Source of the DNA: Lachnospiraceae bacterium YSB2008
GTDB taxonomy: Bacteria; Bacillota; Clostridia; Lachnospirales; Lachnospiraceae
Direction: 5' to 3'
DNA length: 64,000 nucleotides
NCBI GenBank assembly: GCA_000687655.1
Contig: JHWR01000011.1
Location: 1 to 64,000 of the forward strand
Shown here: in pieces, positions 1 through 7,957 of the stretch
How the letters are laid out: each line of letters begins with the position of its first letter
Position numbering within the stretch: the first letter of the stretch is position 1
Translations under genes and position numbers: made by a program
The notes under the pieces: model-generated
Told to the model about the DNA's origin: nothing
Database searches by the model: none
The model's input: only the letters and a program-made list of their open reading frames with translations

Positions 1-864
1 CTTTTCTTTTTGGAAAAGTAACAATGGCGGAACATTTGTCGCCTGGTTCACCTGAGTATTTACCTTCTTATTTATCTTTTCAAGTATAGCGATTAATTCA
101 TCTTCAGTTTCGAATTCACCTTCATAAGGTAGCAACCAATCAAGAAACTTATTGATTGCTTCAACTTTACCTTTTGTAAATGGATGTCTAGGCTTGGCAA
201 GTTTTATTCGAAAATGAAAGTCATCAGCGAAGGCTCGCATTTGGTTATTTACATGCCTTCTGTTATCTTTTAAATCCACAACTGACGCCATGTTGTCAAA
301 AAGGATTTCTGTGGGCACTCCACCTGTAGCTTTAAACGAAGCAATAAGGCAGTCGAATACATCCTGTCTTGTTTTAGTAGTTTTGTAAGTAAAGTGGCAG
401 TATCTAGAATGCCCCAGTTTATAATCAAACACCTGGAAGGTGTAGATTTCACCATATTTGTTTGCGATTTTGATATCCTCTTTCCAATCAACCTGAGCTT
501 GGCGACCGGGAGGGGTTTCAAATCTGGGATGCCCGGATATCCTTTTCTTAGGATATAGCTTATGGGCCTTAGTGTATTTAGCAAAGTTAGAGTAAGAACC
601 AATGGAACTATCTACTTCAGAAATCATAAACTCATAAACAGACCTTAGCGTGGTTCCTTTAATAGATAGTTTTTTACGGATTAGCTCTTTGTAATTATCA
701 AGCTTGCTAGGCTTATCATGATATGTTGGCTTACCAGTATATCCGTCGAAATACTTTTTGATGGTCCGTCTGTCAACACCGTATTGCCGGGATAGCTCTG
801 AAAAGTTAGGTTTAGAATCAGTCAATTTAAGGATTCTCAACTGAGTTAGCAACTTGTTATCCAT
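1..864 (-). CDS. istA: IS21-family transposase IstA (3' end beyond window)
   Basis: The open frame runs from the ATG at 864 off the left edge of the window, giving 288 visible residues. An excellent ribosome binding site (GGAGGTG) lies just upstream of the start. The N-terminus (about residues 1-40) is a helix-turn-helix with the motif SRQYGVDRRTIKKY. The middle is an rve-type DDE integrase core: first Asp in QVDWKED, second in EILFDNMAS, and Glu in FTKGKVEAINKF. The end of the visible part (VPPLLLFQKEK) matches the region in IS21 IstA proteins just after the catalytic core. The IstB ATPase partner would lie further left and is not visible. I infer IS21 family from this architecture; the full element cannot be judged because it is cut. 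Confidence 0.85.
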   Translation of the reverse strand, partial: MDNKLLTQLRILKLTDSKPNFSELSRQYGVDRRTIKKYFDGYTGKPTYHDKPSKLDNYKELIRKKLSIKGTTLRSVYEFMISEVDSSIGSYSNFAKYTKAHKLYPKKRISGHPRFETPPGRQAQVDWKEDIKIANKYGEIYTFQVFDYKLGHSRYCHFTYKTTKTRQDVFDCLIASFKATGGVPTEILFDNMASVVDLKDNRRHVNNQMRAFADDFHFRIKLAKPRHPFTKGKVEAINKFLDWLLPYEGEFETEDELIAILEKINKKVNTQVNQATNVPPLLLFQKEK

Positions 865-905
865 GAAGATCACCTCCATGGGTAGCATAACATGATGCTT
901 AATTT

Positions 906-943
906 TGTACATTTTTATATTCCACTAAATGTACATTTTTATA
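906..943 (-). repeat. Two 14-bp direct repeats at IS end
   Basis: TGTACATTTTTATA occurs at 906-919 and again at 930-943, a 24-bp period, between the istA start and the presumed IS end. They are probably transposase binding sites, as multiple internal end repeats are typical of IS21-type elements. Confidence 0.55.
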
Positions 944-1089
944 GTAACATTTACAACATTTGACATAGCTGCTATATGACGCTTTACCGTCCTGTCAGAT
1001 ACACCTAATTTTTCCGCCATATTTTTTGAAGTAATCTTTGAATCCGATTTGATTAGTTCTAATATCCTCTCATTCCTATCATAGATCAT
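925..1089 (-). pseudogene. Truncated helix-turn-helix protein, broken by the IS
   Basis: A 54-residue frame starts at the ATG at 1089, which overlaps the stop of the upstream ATPase gene as ATGA. Residues 3-41 form a winged-helix-type DNA-binding segment (NERILELIKSDSKITSKN, then AEKLGVSDRTVKRHI), similar to the C-terminal HTH of RecG-like ATP-binding regulators and DeoR-like proteins. After about residue 42 the similarity ends and the frame runs into the IS end repeats and a stop at 925. I read it as the 5' part of a gene cut by the IS21-like element, once translationally coupled to the ATPase. Confidence 0.55.
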
Positions 1090-2444
1090 ATTAGGTGCAT
1101 CATATATGGGGGTATCTTTATGACTCCATCCCCCTCTGAATACCCCTTAGGGTGCACTATTATCTGCTTATCTATCCTTTTCTTAAAGAGTTCTTTAAAT
1201 GATCCAAGTGATGATGTCGTGTAGTTCTTGGATGATTTTACTTCTATAGGGCTGATCTTGAATTTTGTCTTGCTCTCATTCGAGATTATGAAATCAATTT
1301 CAATATCATTCCTATGCTTTTCCTCGCTGTATCTTGTATAAAAGAAGAGCTTACGACCTGATGCTGTAATCATCTGTGCTATCATATTCTCATAAAGCAT
1401 TCCCTGATTAAGTGACAGTTTTCCATCCATTATCTGCTTATAAAGCTGTTCATCCATGATTTCATTCTCACTGAATGCATGACTGACCAATAATCCTGTA
1501 TCTCCCATATAACATTTTACATAGGATTCATTTTTATTTAATGCCAGACCAACGTTCGGGTCATTACATTTATAGCAAAGATTACAAATCATGGAATCGC
1601 CAAGCCAGAACAGCGGCTCATCATAGCGGTCAAAGGATCCGTTATTACTATCTACTTTGCTTAAAACAACCCTTTTTTCATGCGTTGACAAAAAGCCTGG
1701 AATATTATCAAAGATAGCTGAAACCTTTGATTTATATTTCTTAGCTGACTTCTTGATGTCATCTTCATAGAGTGCAAGAATGTCTCTCTTTTCTACATCG
1801 GCAGCATGAAAATCCCTCCCATTTTTCTTAAATGCGACTATCGCCTGAGGCATTCCGCCAACAAGCATATATTCCATAAATAAGCGCATAGCCTTATTAT
1901 GCATCTGCCTATCTAATGGCTGACTCTTCTCAAAGCATTCTCTTATATAATCAAGAAGTATTTCTTCGCCCATGTATAACATGAACTCCTCAAAATCCAC
2001 TGGATACATTTGCATTTTCCGCTCTTCTGAAGGAATTGTTATGTTCTCAACATTTTCTTTGATCGATATTAACGAACCTGTCTCGATGTAATCATATCTT
2101 CCGTCGGCTACAAGATATTTAATTGCCTCCCTAGCCTTTGGAAACTTCTGTATTTCATCGAATATTATCAGAGATTCTCTTGGATAAAGCCTTGTATTGT
2201 ACTCAAGCGTCAATTTCTGAAAAAAAACATCAAGATCATCAAGAGATTCAAAGGCATCTATTACCTTTTTCTTAGCCTTGTTAAAGTCGATTATGATATA
2301 GGACTTGTACTCATTTTGGGCAAATTCTTCAGCAACCGTTGATTTTCCGATTCGCCTGGCCCCCTCGATCAATAATGCTTTCGTCCCATTTGTCTCTTTC
2401 TTCCACTCAGCTATCTTAGAATAGATATTTCTTTTAATTTCCAT
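1086..2444 (-). CDS. AAA ATPase, AAA_14/DUF4143 family
   Basis: 452 residues, the usual length for this family. The N-terminal P-loop ATPase has a Walker A GARRIGKS at residues 28-35 and a Walker B LIIFDEIQ at 92-99; the C-terminal third resembles the DUF4143 domain with an FIISNE...IEVKSSK motif of a PD-(D/E)XK-like fold. Proteins of this type are common in accessory DNA of Clostridia and Bacteroidetes; their cellular role is not established. The start is supported by a strong site (AAGGGGGG) 8 bp upstream. The stop overlaps the start of a now truncated HTH gene. Three regularly spaced motifs precede the gene and could be its operator. Confidence 0.8.
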   Translation of the reverse strand: MEIKRNIYSKIAEWKKETNGTKALLIEGARRIGKSTVAEEFAQNEYKSYIIIDFNKAKKKVIDAFESLDDLDVFFQKLTLEYNTRLYPRESLIIFDEIQKFPKAREAIKYLVADGRYDYIETGSLISIKENVENITIPSEERKMQMYPVDFEEFMLYMGEEILLDYIRECFEKSQPLDRQMHNKAMRLFMEYMLVGGMPQAIVAFKKNGRDFHAADVEKRDILALYEDDIKKSAKKYKSKVSAIFDNIPGFLSTHEKRVVLSKVDSNNGSFDRYDEPLFWLGDSMICNLCYKCNDPNVGLALNKNESYVKCYMGDTGLLVSHAFSENEIMDEQLYKQIMDGKLSLNQGMLYENMIAQMITASGRKLFFYTRYSEEKHRNDIEIDFIISNESKTKFKISPIEVKSSKNYTTSSLGSFKELFKKRIDKQIIVHPKGYSEGDGVIKIPPYMMHLI

Positions 2445-2466
2445 AACTCACCCCCCTTGCCAATAA

Positions 2467-2541
2467 TACGCAAAGTAATTTTTTCAAATAAATACCTCAG
2501 TACGCAAGCTAATAATATCATATAAATACACCTTTGCGCAA
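2467..2541. promoter_or_regulatory. Three TACGCAA-type motifs at 34-bp pitch
   Basis: The heptamer TACGCAA lies at 2467-2473 and 2501-2507 and TGCGCAA at 2535-2541, so each begins exactly 34 bp after the previous one (about three helical turns). The last two sit in longer imperfect copies (2484-2507 and 2518-2541) that agree at 18 of 24 positions. They lie directly upstream of the ATPase start at 2444, so an autoregulatory operator is the simplest reading. The neighbouring truncated HTH protein is a candidate ligand. The role is inference; the spacing is seen directly. Confidence 0.45.
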
Positions 2542-2578
2542 CTTATTAGTAGCATTTTGTGTACCAGGCAAGAAATAA

Positions 2579-2624
2579 AAAACTTCCAAATCACTCACTT
2601 TTAATTACCGAATTTGGAAGTTTT
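2579..2624. terminator. Long inverted repeat, probable bidirectional terminator
   Basis: Arms AAAACTTCCAAAT (2579-2591) and ATTTGGAAGTTTT (2612-2624) match perfectly around a 20-base loop, with A and T runs at the outer ends. It sits between the small hypothetical gene at 2748-2978 and the ATPase gene, so on the minus strand it would end the upstream transcript. Apart from this and the motifs near the ATPase start, the stretch 2445-2747 shows only a short inverted repeat around 2700-2722 (CGTCAAT/ATTGACG). Confidence 0.5.
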
Positions 2625-2747
2625 GTTTATTATCTTTAAGGATGTCCAAAGTAAGTTATACCGGAAGTTAATTGTTCTACATCCTCACCGAACTCCCACG
2701 TCAATCATTATACCATTGACGCTCATTTATTCACACCAGAATATGCT

Positions 2748-2978
2748 TCAATACATTTCAGCAACCTGGCTGTATCTCTCATCATTCTCATAATCATCAA
2801 TGCAATTATGATAATCTGTATCGATCTCCATATCAAACAGAGTCAGTGCATACGCCCTTATACTTCTGAACCTGCTTCCTTCCTTAAAGATAGTTATCCT
2901 GACGGAAGTGGGTACCAGCTCAAAAGAGACATTTGTCAGCTTCATAAATGGAAATAGCTCCGATGTACGAAACATCAA
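2748..2978 (-). CDS. Small hypothetical protein
   Basis: A 76-residue frame that begins with TTG-ATG and has an in-frame stop a few codons upstream. The composition is protein-like (acidic C-terminus with DYENDERYSQVAEMY), with no signal peptide, membrane segment or recognisable motif, and no clear ribosome binding site. It may be a decayed remnant of a longer gene. I do not recognise a family. Confidence 0.3.
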   Translation of the reverse strand: MMFRTSELFPFMKLTNVSFELVPTSVRITIFKEGSRFRSIRAYALTLFDMEIDTDYHNCIDDYENDERYSQVAEMY

Positions 2979-3007
2979 GAGCTATCATCTTGCATAACAT
3001 ATATTGA

Positions 3008-4654
3008 TTAATCTTCTTTTCTGTTAAGTCTTTTCTTAAGATTTGCAGCTATTACTGCACCTGATGCTGAAACTATCATAATTATAATCAACATCATAAT
3101 ATTCGTTGCATCATCTGTTGCAGGTGATGATGCTACAGGTTTTGATGTGTTGTATGTAGTTCCTGTAGGAGCTGCAGTATCATCTTTCTTGTCATCAGAC
3201 TTATCTGTTGTCTCTTTTTTATCTTCTGTATCATCAGTTGCCTTATCCTCAATCTTCTTCCATACTGCCTTGAATGTATGAGGACCTGTTACTGTATACT
3301 GATCTCCCGGATAATACTTTGAACCTTCCCAATAAAGCAATTCATAGCCTTCCCTGGTAGGAGCATCCGGTATTGTGATCGTATCACCATACTCAACAGT
3401 ATTAGTCTGAATAAGGTTTCCGTCATCATCGTAGAATGAGATATCATACTTCTCCTTCTCTAGTACAGCAGTAAGATATACACCGCCACCCTTCGGAACT
3501 TCTACGTAATAATTTCCATTTTCATCCTTTAGGAGTTCTAATTTTGCTCCGTCAACTCCGTTATATGCGCCTGTAATCTTATAATGTTCTTCCGGATTAA
3601 CCTTTACTAAAACCTTATCACCCTGATTTGCAACATCACAATCATGACTTTTATCAAGAGCATTACCATCTTTATCAGAAACAGCTATGGTACCACCTTC
3701 TGTAGGCTGTTCTACCTTGATGATGTACATGATTTTATCTTCAAACTCTTCCTTCATATCCGGATATGTATCATTGTAAACATCAACTATCTCATCATCA
3801 GCATTAGGTTTAATCCTCCACACAGTCAGTGAAAGATTCTCAGCCTCGAATCCATGATCTCCACGTAATCTTACTCCTCCTTTATCACCCTCTACAGTTC
3901 CTTCTATAAGTACATCCGCAGTAGAATTGTCATCATCCGTATCAAAATAAAGGCCATAATCCGAAGCTTTTACATCCCCTTTAACCGTTACGGTCGCTGT
4001 TCCGCCATCATCCAAATAAAGATGCACTCCTTCATTACTAGCCGAAATAGAACCATCCACTGACATGTCCAGTGTTCCTTCATAGAAATTACATGCATAT
4101 ATTCCATATCTATCAGACGAAATATCTCCTGTTGTAACAGTAGCATTAGAGCCCTTTCTTATACTACCAACATAAACACCATAAAAGCCGGATTCAATAT
4201 CATCGGTTGTTATAGTCAAATCAGAATCTTCATATATACTATATGCAAACACACCATTGTCTTCGGATTCAATATTTCCTGTTGTTATAGTCACATCGGA
4301 ATCATTTTTTATTTCATATACATACACACCAACGTCTTCGGATTCAATATTTCCTGTTGTTATAGTCACATCGGACCCTTTACCCACTTTATCAACATAT
4401 ATTCCATCGTCGTCGGATTCAATATTTCCTGTTGTAACAGTAACCGTCTTCCCATCACCCGTATTTACATGTAATCCGTAGTCATCCGATGTAATGTCTC
4501 CAACTTCAACATTCTTATCCTCGCTAGTCGCGTCAACTATAACCTGTTCATTAGAGTCATCTGCCGCCAATGCCTTAGCCCCACTTATGGACGGCACTGC
4601 CATCATTGCTGCCAACATAAACGCTATAGCTGCTTTCTTGTTTTGTATTCTCAT
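3008..4654 (-). CDS. Secreted repeat protein with InlB-type repeat and C-terminal anchor
   Basis: 548 residues. Residues 1-31 are a typical signal peptide (basic start, long hydrophobic run, AKALAAD cleavage region). Residues about 35-260 are some eight to nine repeats of roughly 27 residues built on TITTGNIES-D-GVYV, a pattern like a pectate-lyase-type beta-helix. Residues about 400-470 form a Listeria-Bacteroides (InlB B/Flg_new) repeat with IPDAPTREGYELLYWEGSKY and FKAVW. A Thr/Lys/Asp-rich linker leads to a hydrophobic segment (about 517-537) and a basic tail KKRLNRKED. There is no LPXTG; PATDD lies where a sorting motif would be. A good ribosome site (GGGGG) precedes the ATG. Likely a cell-surface adhesin-like protein; its ligand is unknown. 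Confidence 0.75.
   Translation of the reverse strand: MRIQNKKAAIAFMLAAMMAVPSISGAKALAADDSNEQVIVDATSEDKNVEVGDITSDDYGLHVNTGDGKTVTVTTGNIESDDDGIYVDKVGKGSDVTITTGNIESEDVGVYVYEIKNDSDVTITTGNIESEDNGVFAYSIYEDSDLTITTDDIESGFYGVYVGSIRKGSNATVTTGDISSDRYGIYACNFYEGTLDMSVDGSISASNEGVHLYLDDGGTATVTVKGDVKASDYGLYFDTDDDNSTADVLIEGTVEGDKGGVRLRGDHGFEAENLSLTVWRIKPNADDEIVDVYNDTYPDMKEEFEDKIMYIIKVEQPTEGGTIAVSDKDGNALDKSHDCDVANQGDKVLVKVNPEEHYKITGAYNGVDGAKLELLKDENGNYYVEVPKGGGVYLTAVLEKEKYDISFYDDDGNLIQTNTVEYGDTITIPDAPTREGYELLYWEGSKYYPGDQYTVTGPHTFKAVWKKIEDKATDDTEDKKETTDKSDDKKDDTAAPTGTTYNTSKPVASSPATDDATNIMMLIIIMIVSASGAVIAANLKKRLNRKED
4230..4460 (-). repeat. Coding tandem repeats of surface protein
   Basis: The DNA encoding the TTGNIES repeats is itself nearly identical in successive copies: the block GATTCAATATTTCCTGTTGT recurs from about 4265, 4346 and 4418 at a period close to 81 and 72 bp. 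Such recent coding repeats allow copy-number change by slippage or recombination. Confidence 0.65.
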
Positions 4655-4748
4655 ACTATACCCCCTGAATCATTGATACTAACCTTATGGTTATGAACCT
4701 ATACGCAATAAGTATCTATACTATACACTTCTTACATCCTATAGAACG

Positions 4749-4778
4749 ATTGTAGCATACAATCATTTTAATAATCAA
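4749..4778 (-). promoter_or_regulatory. Promoter of the surface protein gene
   Basis: On the minus strand TTGATT (4778-4773) and TACAAT (4754-4749) are separated by 18 bp, with TG one base before the -10 hexamer as in an extended -10 promoter. It lies about 95 bp upstream of the start at 4654. Confidence 0.5.
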
Positions 4779-4787
4779 GAATAAAGC

Positions 4788-4818
4788 ACAACTTGTACCC
4801 AACTTGGGTACATGTTGT
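4788..4818. repeat. 31-bp palindrome
   Basis: Centred on C4803, with arms ACAACTTGTACCCAA and TTGGGTACATGTTGT; 14 of 15 pairs match. It lies just outside double-hairpin copy A and shares the CAACTTG centre with the palindromes at 8340-8366 and 8467-8493. Confidence 0.55.
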
Positions 4819-4826
4819 CATCCAGA

Positions 4827-4925
4827 GGGGACTGGGGTATCCCCAGAAGTCGGAAAAGACACATAAGCTGCGTTTGATAAAAACGCAACGTATGTGTCTT
4901 TTCGTTGCTTGCAAAACCATGGTAC
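4827..4925 (+). repeat. Double-hairpin element, copy A
   Basis: Two hairpins in series: CTGGGG-TAT-CCCCAG at 4832-4846, then a larger one with outer arms AAAAGACACATA (4854-4865) and TATGTGTCTTTT (4891-4902) and inner arms TGCGTTT and AAACGCA, followed by TTGCTTGCAAAACCAT. The same arrangement occurs in inverted orientation at 8523-8620; the two copies differ mainly in the loop and in the first hairpin. It could be a terminator, a MITE-like repeat or a recombination end. It bounds the surface operon on its downstream side. Confidence 0.7.
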
Positions 4926-5008
4926 CACTTCAGAGCACGTGTTTTTTGTTTTTAAAAATATAAGATTATACGACTTCTAGAAATATTGAATAAGGCAAAT
5001 CATACTTA

Positions 5009-5033
5009 ACTTCGTCCACACTGTGGACGAAGT
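5009..5033. repeat. 25-bp perfect palindrome
   Basis: Arms ACTTCGTCCACA and TGTGGACGAAGT around a single central C (5021). It shares the ACTTCGTC outer arms with the two palindromes near double-hairpin copy B. It lies inside the interval bounded by copies A and B. Confidence 0.65.
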
Positions 5034-5338
5034 AAGGAATGTGAATTATATCTGGAATTCTTTACAGAAACACTATCTATAACCACTACTCCTATCCTTT
5101 TAATTCCTGAAGAAGATAATGATTTAGTAGATGATGAAAAGACTTATCTTCAAAAGGTATTTACTGTTATGATCTGACCGACTACGATAATGATAATTTC
5201 TATAATTGTATAGCTAAGCCAACTGTCCCGATTAACATCAAAGATCTTCCGTTGGATATACAAACAATACTATCTGATCATATATATTCCGGTAATATTC
5301 CGGAATCACCATACATAACCGTAGAACATGCATATTAA
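5034..5338 (+). pseudogene. Frameshifted gene remnant of unknown family
   Basis: The plus strand encodes two open segments in adjacent frames with protein-like composition: one up to about 5165 (including TETLSITTTPILLIPEEDND and DDEKTYLQKVFT) and one from about 5169 to the TAA at 5336-5338 (including YDLTDYDNDNFYNCIAKPTV, INIKDLPLDIQTILSDHIYS and ESPYITVEHAY). A single frameshift near 5168 would join them. No start codon or upstream part is present, so it is a 3' fragment of a lost gene. It is oriented opposite to its neighbours. I do not recognise the family. Confidence 0.5.
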
Positions 5339-5354
5339 AACAATTCATTCATAG

Positions 5355-5393
5355 GAAGCGGCCCCTATCAAGTAGGCTGCTTCTTATCTTTTT
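5355..5393 (+). terminator. Terminator after the gene remnant
   Basis: Stem GAAGCGGCC (5355-5363) and GGCTGCTTC (5375-5383) with one G-T pair, followed by TTATCTTTTT. It sits 17 bp after the stop of the plus-strand gene remnant, supporting the view that this was once an expressed gene. Confidence 0.6.
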
Positions 5394-5453
5394 CGCTATA
5401 ATCGCTTTGTTCAGCAACCATTTGAAGAGTAAATAGATATTATATCTATATTA

Positions 5454-6086
5454 CTAATCATGATAGTGTTTACATTTGAATTTTCCACAAATAACGATAA
5501 CTACCCCAATCAACGACGTAACCATCACAATCCCCAGAAAAACTATATCAGTCTCATCCCCCGTTGATGCGGAATACTTTGAATTATTTTTCTGCGATTG
5601 TTTTTCAGATGGTTTATTTGCTTGCTCTGATGTTTGTTCAGATGAATTCTCTTGTGTTTTATTTTGATTTGCTTCCATAACAGTAAAATTCGCACTCGCT
5701 GTACCGTTAACTGTAACTATTTCTACAGTATGACTCCCAGAAGCCAATGTATTAAGGTAATTAGCATTAACAGTAATCGTAAATGGATCTCCTGAAACAG
5801 TATAATATTCAGAAGAAATCTCTTGCCCATCAACTAAAACCTTTAGAAGATTCTCCTTTACATCATCCGTCATAAAATTAAGACCCGATAAACCACCTTT
5901 TTCGTATGTTCCTTCCTCTCCTGAAACTATACTTGGCGGAACAGTAGTTGAAATAGAGATACCATTTTCATCGCTATTTGTGCTTTCTGATGAATCAGCA
6001 AGTGTGCAAACTGATGGGAACAACACAAGAAGAATAAGCCCCATCAGGAGCAATAGAATTATTCTACATCGCCTGCACGCTCCCAT
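5454..6086 (-). CDS. Surface protein with Ig-like domain and C-terminal anchor
   Basis: 210 residues. Residues 1-30 form a signal peptide (RRCR then a long Leu-rich segment). Residues about 55-140 look like a bacterial X2/Ig-like beta-sandwich (YEKGGLSGLNF, VLVDGQEISSEYYTV, LASGSHTVEIVTVNG). A Gln/Ser/Lys-rich linker follows, then STGDETD and a hydrophobic segment (about 177-199) with the tail KFKCKHYHD, an arrangement like degenerate sortase substrates. Start supported by GGAGG. It is the last gene of a three-gene surface operon, 13 bp after the preceding stop. Function inferred as cell-surface anchor or adhesin component. Confidence 0.7.
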   Translation of the reverse strand: MGACRRCRIILLLLMGLILLVLFPSVCTLADSSESTNSDENGISISTTVPPSIVSGEEGTYEKGGLSGLNFMTDDVKENLLKVLVDGQEISSEYYTVSGDPFTITVNANYLNTLASGSHTVEIVTVNGTASANFTVMEANQNKTQENSSEQTSEQANKPSEKQSQKNNSKYSASTGDETDIVFLGIVMVTSLIGVVIVICGKFKCKHYHD

Positions 6087-6099
6087 ATATTACCTCCAA

Positions 6100-7374
6100 T
6101 TAAAAAATAGCTCTAACTCTTAACGTAGCTGTATAGATACCCGGCTTCGCCGCTGCCCAGGCGTCGCTGGTGATATTGATATATCCCTGACAGCTAAATG
6201 GCAAAGACATATAATTACTCACGACAAAGTAACATTCATTTCCACGATAACCATGTGAAGTATTTGTTGCATTCGTGTCGACAGTAAATGGTATTGTTCC
6301 ATCATGCGAAGTGCATTGGAATGAAGATTGAAGTAAACGAACTTCTATAGTTCCTTTAGCGGAAAATACAGCTTCTTTTACCTGAATATCAAACGGAGTC
6401 TGTGTATCACCATAATTGATATTGATCGATGCAGGTATGGAAAGCGTTAAATAAGGATCGGGATCTGGTTCTTTCCACAGGGCAGTGATAGTAAAGTTTC
6501 CTTTTCCTGCCATATCAATTGGAGTACCGATGCTAAATGTACCGCCAAAGCTGGCTTCCCAACAGTCAAACTCTTTGCCTTCCGGTGCCGTGAATGAGCA
6601 TCTCGAAGGGAGCTTATAATAGAGTTTTCCGTTATTGCCCCGATAGAAGCAGCCTGCCGTTTGAGTATAATTGCCAGCCCACATATCCGCCTCGGAGAGG
6701 ATTGTTGTACTCCGCACAACCGGTCCAGCAATGTCACTCGATTCGCCCGGATTAACATATACTGTATAGATGACTTCCTCAAACTCAGCTACAAGTGTAC
6801 GGTCAGATGTTGCAGTAAAGGTATAGCTTGCATCAGTGCTGACCTGTTCACCGTTTTCCGTCCACTTCACAAAGGAATAACCGCTGTTTGCCGTGGCTGT
6901 TACGGTAACAGAAGCATTCTCATCATAAGTACCGCCGCCGCTTACTGTTCCGCCGGCTGTCGGATTTGCGGAAACATCGATGTTATATGTATCCAAAGAA
7001 GCAGCAACGATCGTTACATTAAATGTATCGGTTTTGGTGATCTCTTTCTCCGTATAAGATACGGTCACGGTAACATTGCCCTTAGCAGAAGAATCAAAAC
7101 CGCTCAGAGTTGCATCAGAAGTAACGTCCTTAGTCGAGCTGTCGCTGAAATTAGCGGTAACGACCATTCCTATTGTATCCAGCTCATCTCCGACATTGTA
7201 CGTTGTCTTTGTCGGCGGTGTTACAGTTATAGAAATGAGTTCTGGAACTTCAGTCGATAGTGAAATATTAGTTTCATCATCATCTCCAAGTGTTGTGTCT
7301 GCCTTTACTGTTATGGGGAAGCATCCTATAACAAGCATCAGGCAAAGAATAGCGGATAATACTTTTCTTTTCAT
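6100..7374 (-). CDS. Secreted Ig-like/InlB-repeat protein with pilin-like C-terminus
   Basis: 424 residues with a signal peptide (1-25, cleavage after VKA). Residues about 47-125 match a bacterial Ig-like fold (SITVTPPTKTTYNVGDELD, GMVVTANFSD). Residues about 130-200 are a divergent InlB B-repeat (ANPTAGGTVSGGGTYDENAS, GYSFVKWTENG, LVAEFE). A second Cys-containing region follows (CFYRGNNGKLYYKLP). The C-terminus (about 310-424) is a beta-sandwich ending AWAAAKPGIYTATLRVRAIF, a pattern common at the end of Firmicutes fibre or WxL-like surface proteins. No membrane anchor is seen, so it is probably held by a neighbour. Start supported by GGAGG. Middle gene of the operon, 25 bp after the upstream stop. 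Confidence 0.7.
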   Translation of the reverse strand: MKRKVLSAILCLMLVIGCFPITVKADTTLGDDDETNISLSTEVPELISITVTPPTKTTYNVGDELDTIGMVVTANFSDSSTKDVTSDATLSGFDSSAKGNVTVTVSYTEKEITKTDTFNVTIVAASLDTYNIDVSANPTAGGTVSGGGTYDENASVTVTATANSGYSFVKWTENGEQVSTDASYTFTATSDRTLVAEFEEVIYTVYVNPGESSDIAGPVVRSTTILSEADMWAGNYTQTAGCFYRGNNGKLYYKLPSRCSFTAPEGKEFDCWEASFGGTFSIGTPIDMAGKGNFTITALWKEPDPDPYLTLSIPASININYGDTQTPFDIQVKEAVFSAKGTIEVRLLQSSFQCTSHDGTIPFTVDTNATNTSHGYRGNECYFVVSNYMSLPFSCQGYINITSDAWAAAKPGIYTATLRVRAIF

Positions 7375-7399
7375 CTATAAAAACCTCCATTTTGTTTAT

Positions 7400-7957
7400 T
7401 TACTGACCTACGGTCAATGTTACTAATGTTTCTGCTCCGTTAAGAGGGAGCTTTTCATCATCATATGTCCAATGCTGATATTTAATAACGGCATTTTTGT
7501 ACTCACCTGCTGCAAGCGTTTGATTTAGAGTAATACTTCTTACAACCTGGCCCGGCTGGAGTTCATCCGACTTCCAAAGCTCTGTTCCATCCTCAAGTGA
7601 CAGTGTAATTACCATCCAGCAGTTGTTCTGTAATGGATTTTCAAACCGGACAGATTGGTCTTTGGTATCCGCTTTTAGCTTCAGCTTCTCATAAGCTGTA
7701 ACATCAATCATCTCTGGTCTTTCTGGAACCACCAGCCCTTCATCTTCTGATTGAACTGACTCAGTTTTTTGAATCGAATCCTGAGCCTCGGATACCGACT
7801 TGTCATTATTCTTATTAATCAACCATACAATAACTACAATCGCCGCTAAAAGCAGCACCAAAAGGCTTATAATTACTATTTTCGTAATATGCGACTGCTC
7901 TTTAACATAATTATTTTGCAAATTACCTGATTTATTATTCTCAGCTATGGGTATCAC
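7400..7957 (-). CDS. Membrane-anchored extracytoplasmic protein, operon leader
   Basis: About 185 residues: short polar N-terminus, one membrane segment (about 25-48), an acidic linker, then a beta-rich domain with FENPLQNNCWMVITLSLEDG, ELQPGQVVRSITL and LPLNGAETLVTLTV. This domain recurs in clostridial surface loci next to Ig-like proteins; its role is unknown. The start is odd. The GTG at 7957 lies inside the ribosome binding sequence AGGAGGTGAT; the in-frame codon with proper spacing is ATA at 7948, and no ATG is available. First gene of the surface operon with the two genes downstream. No convincing sigma-70 promoter was seen in 7958-8339, which otherwise holds a short inverted repeat near 8001-8017 and no credible gene. 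Confidence 0.65.
   Translation of the reverse strand: MIPIAENNKSGNLQNNYVKEQSHITKIVIISLLVLLLAAIVVIVWLINKNNDKSVSEAQDSIQKTESVQSEDEGLVVPERPEMIDVTAYEKLKLKADTKDQSVRFENPLQNNCWMVITLSLEDGTELWKSDELQPGQVVRSITLNQTLAAGEYKNAVIKYQHWTYDDEKLPLNGAETLVTLTVGQ

Larger units (their letters stand above)
1..965 (-). mobile_element. IS21-like insertion sequence, right part
   Basis: The istA gene plus its upstream non-coding end. The end carries two direct copies of a 14-bp motif (906-919 and 930-943), the kind of repeated terminal site known at IS21-family ends. The outer boundary is placed near 965, where the flanking helix-turn-helix gene stops looking like its family and where the minus strand begins with TGTCAAATG. 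The boundary is an inference good to roughly 20 bp; the target duplication cannot be checked because the other end is outside the window. Confidence 0.6.

Noticed and set aside
270-602. A 110-codon open frame on the minus strand
   Set aside because: It lies in another frame inside the istA gene, whose DDE motifs identify the real frame.
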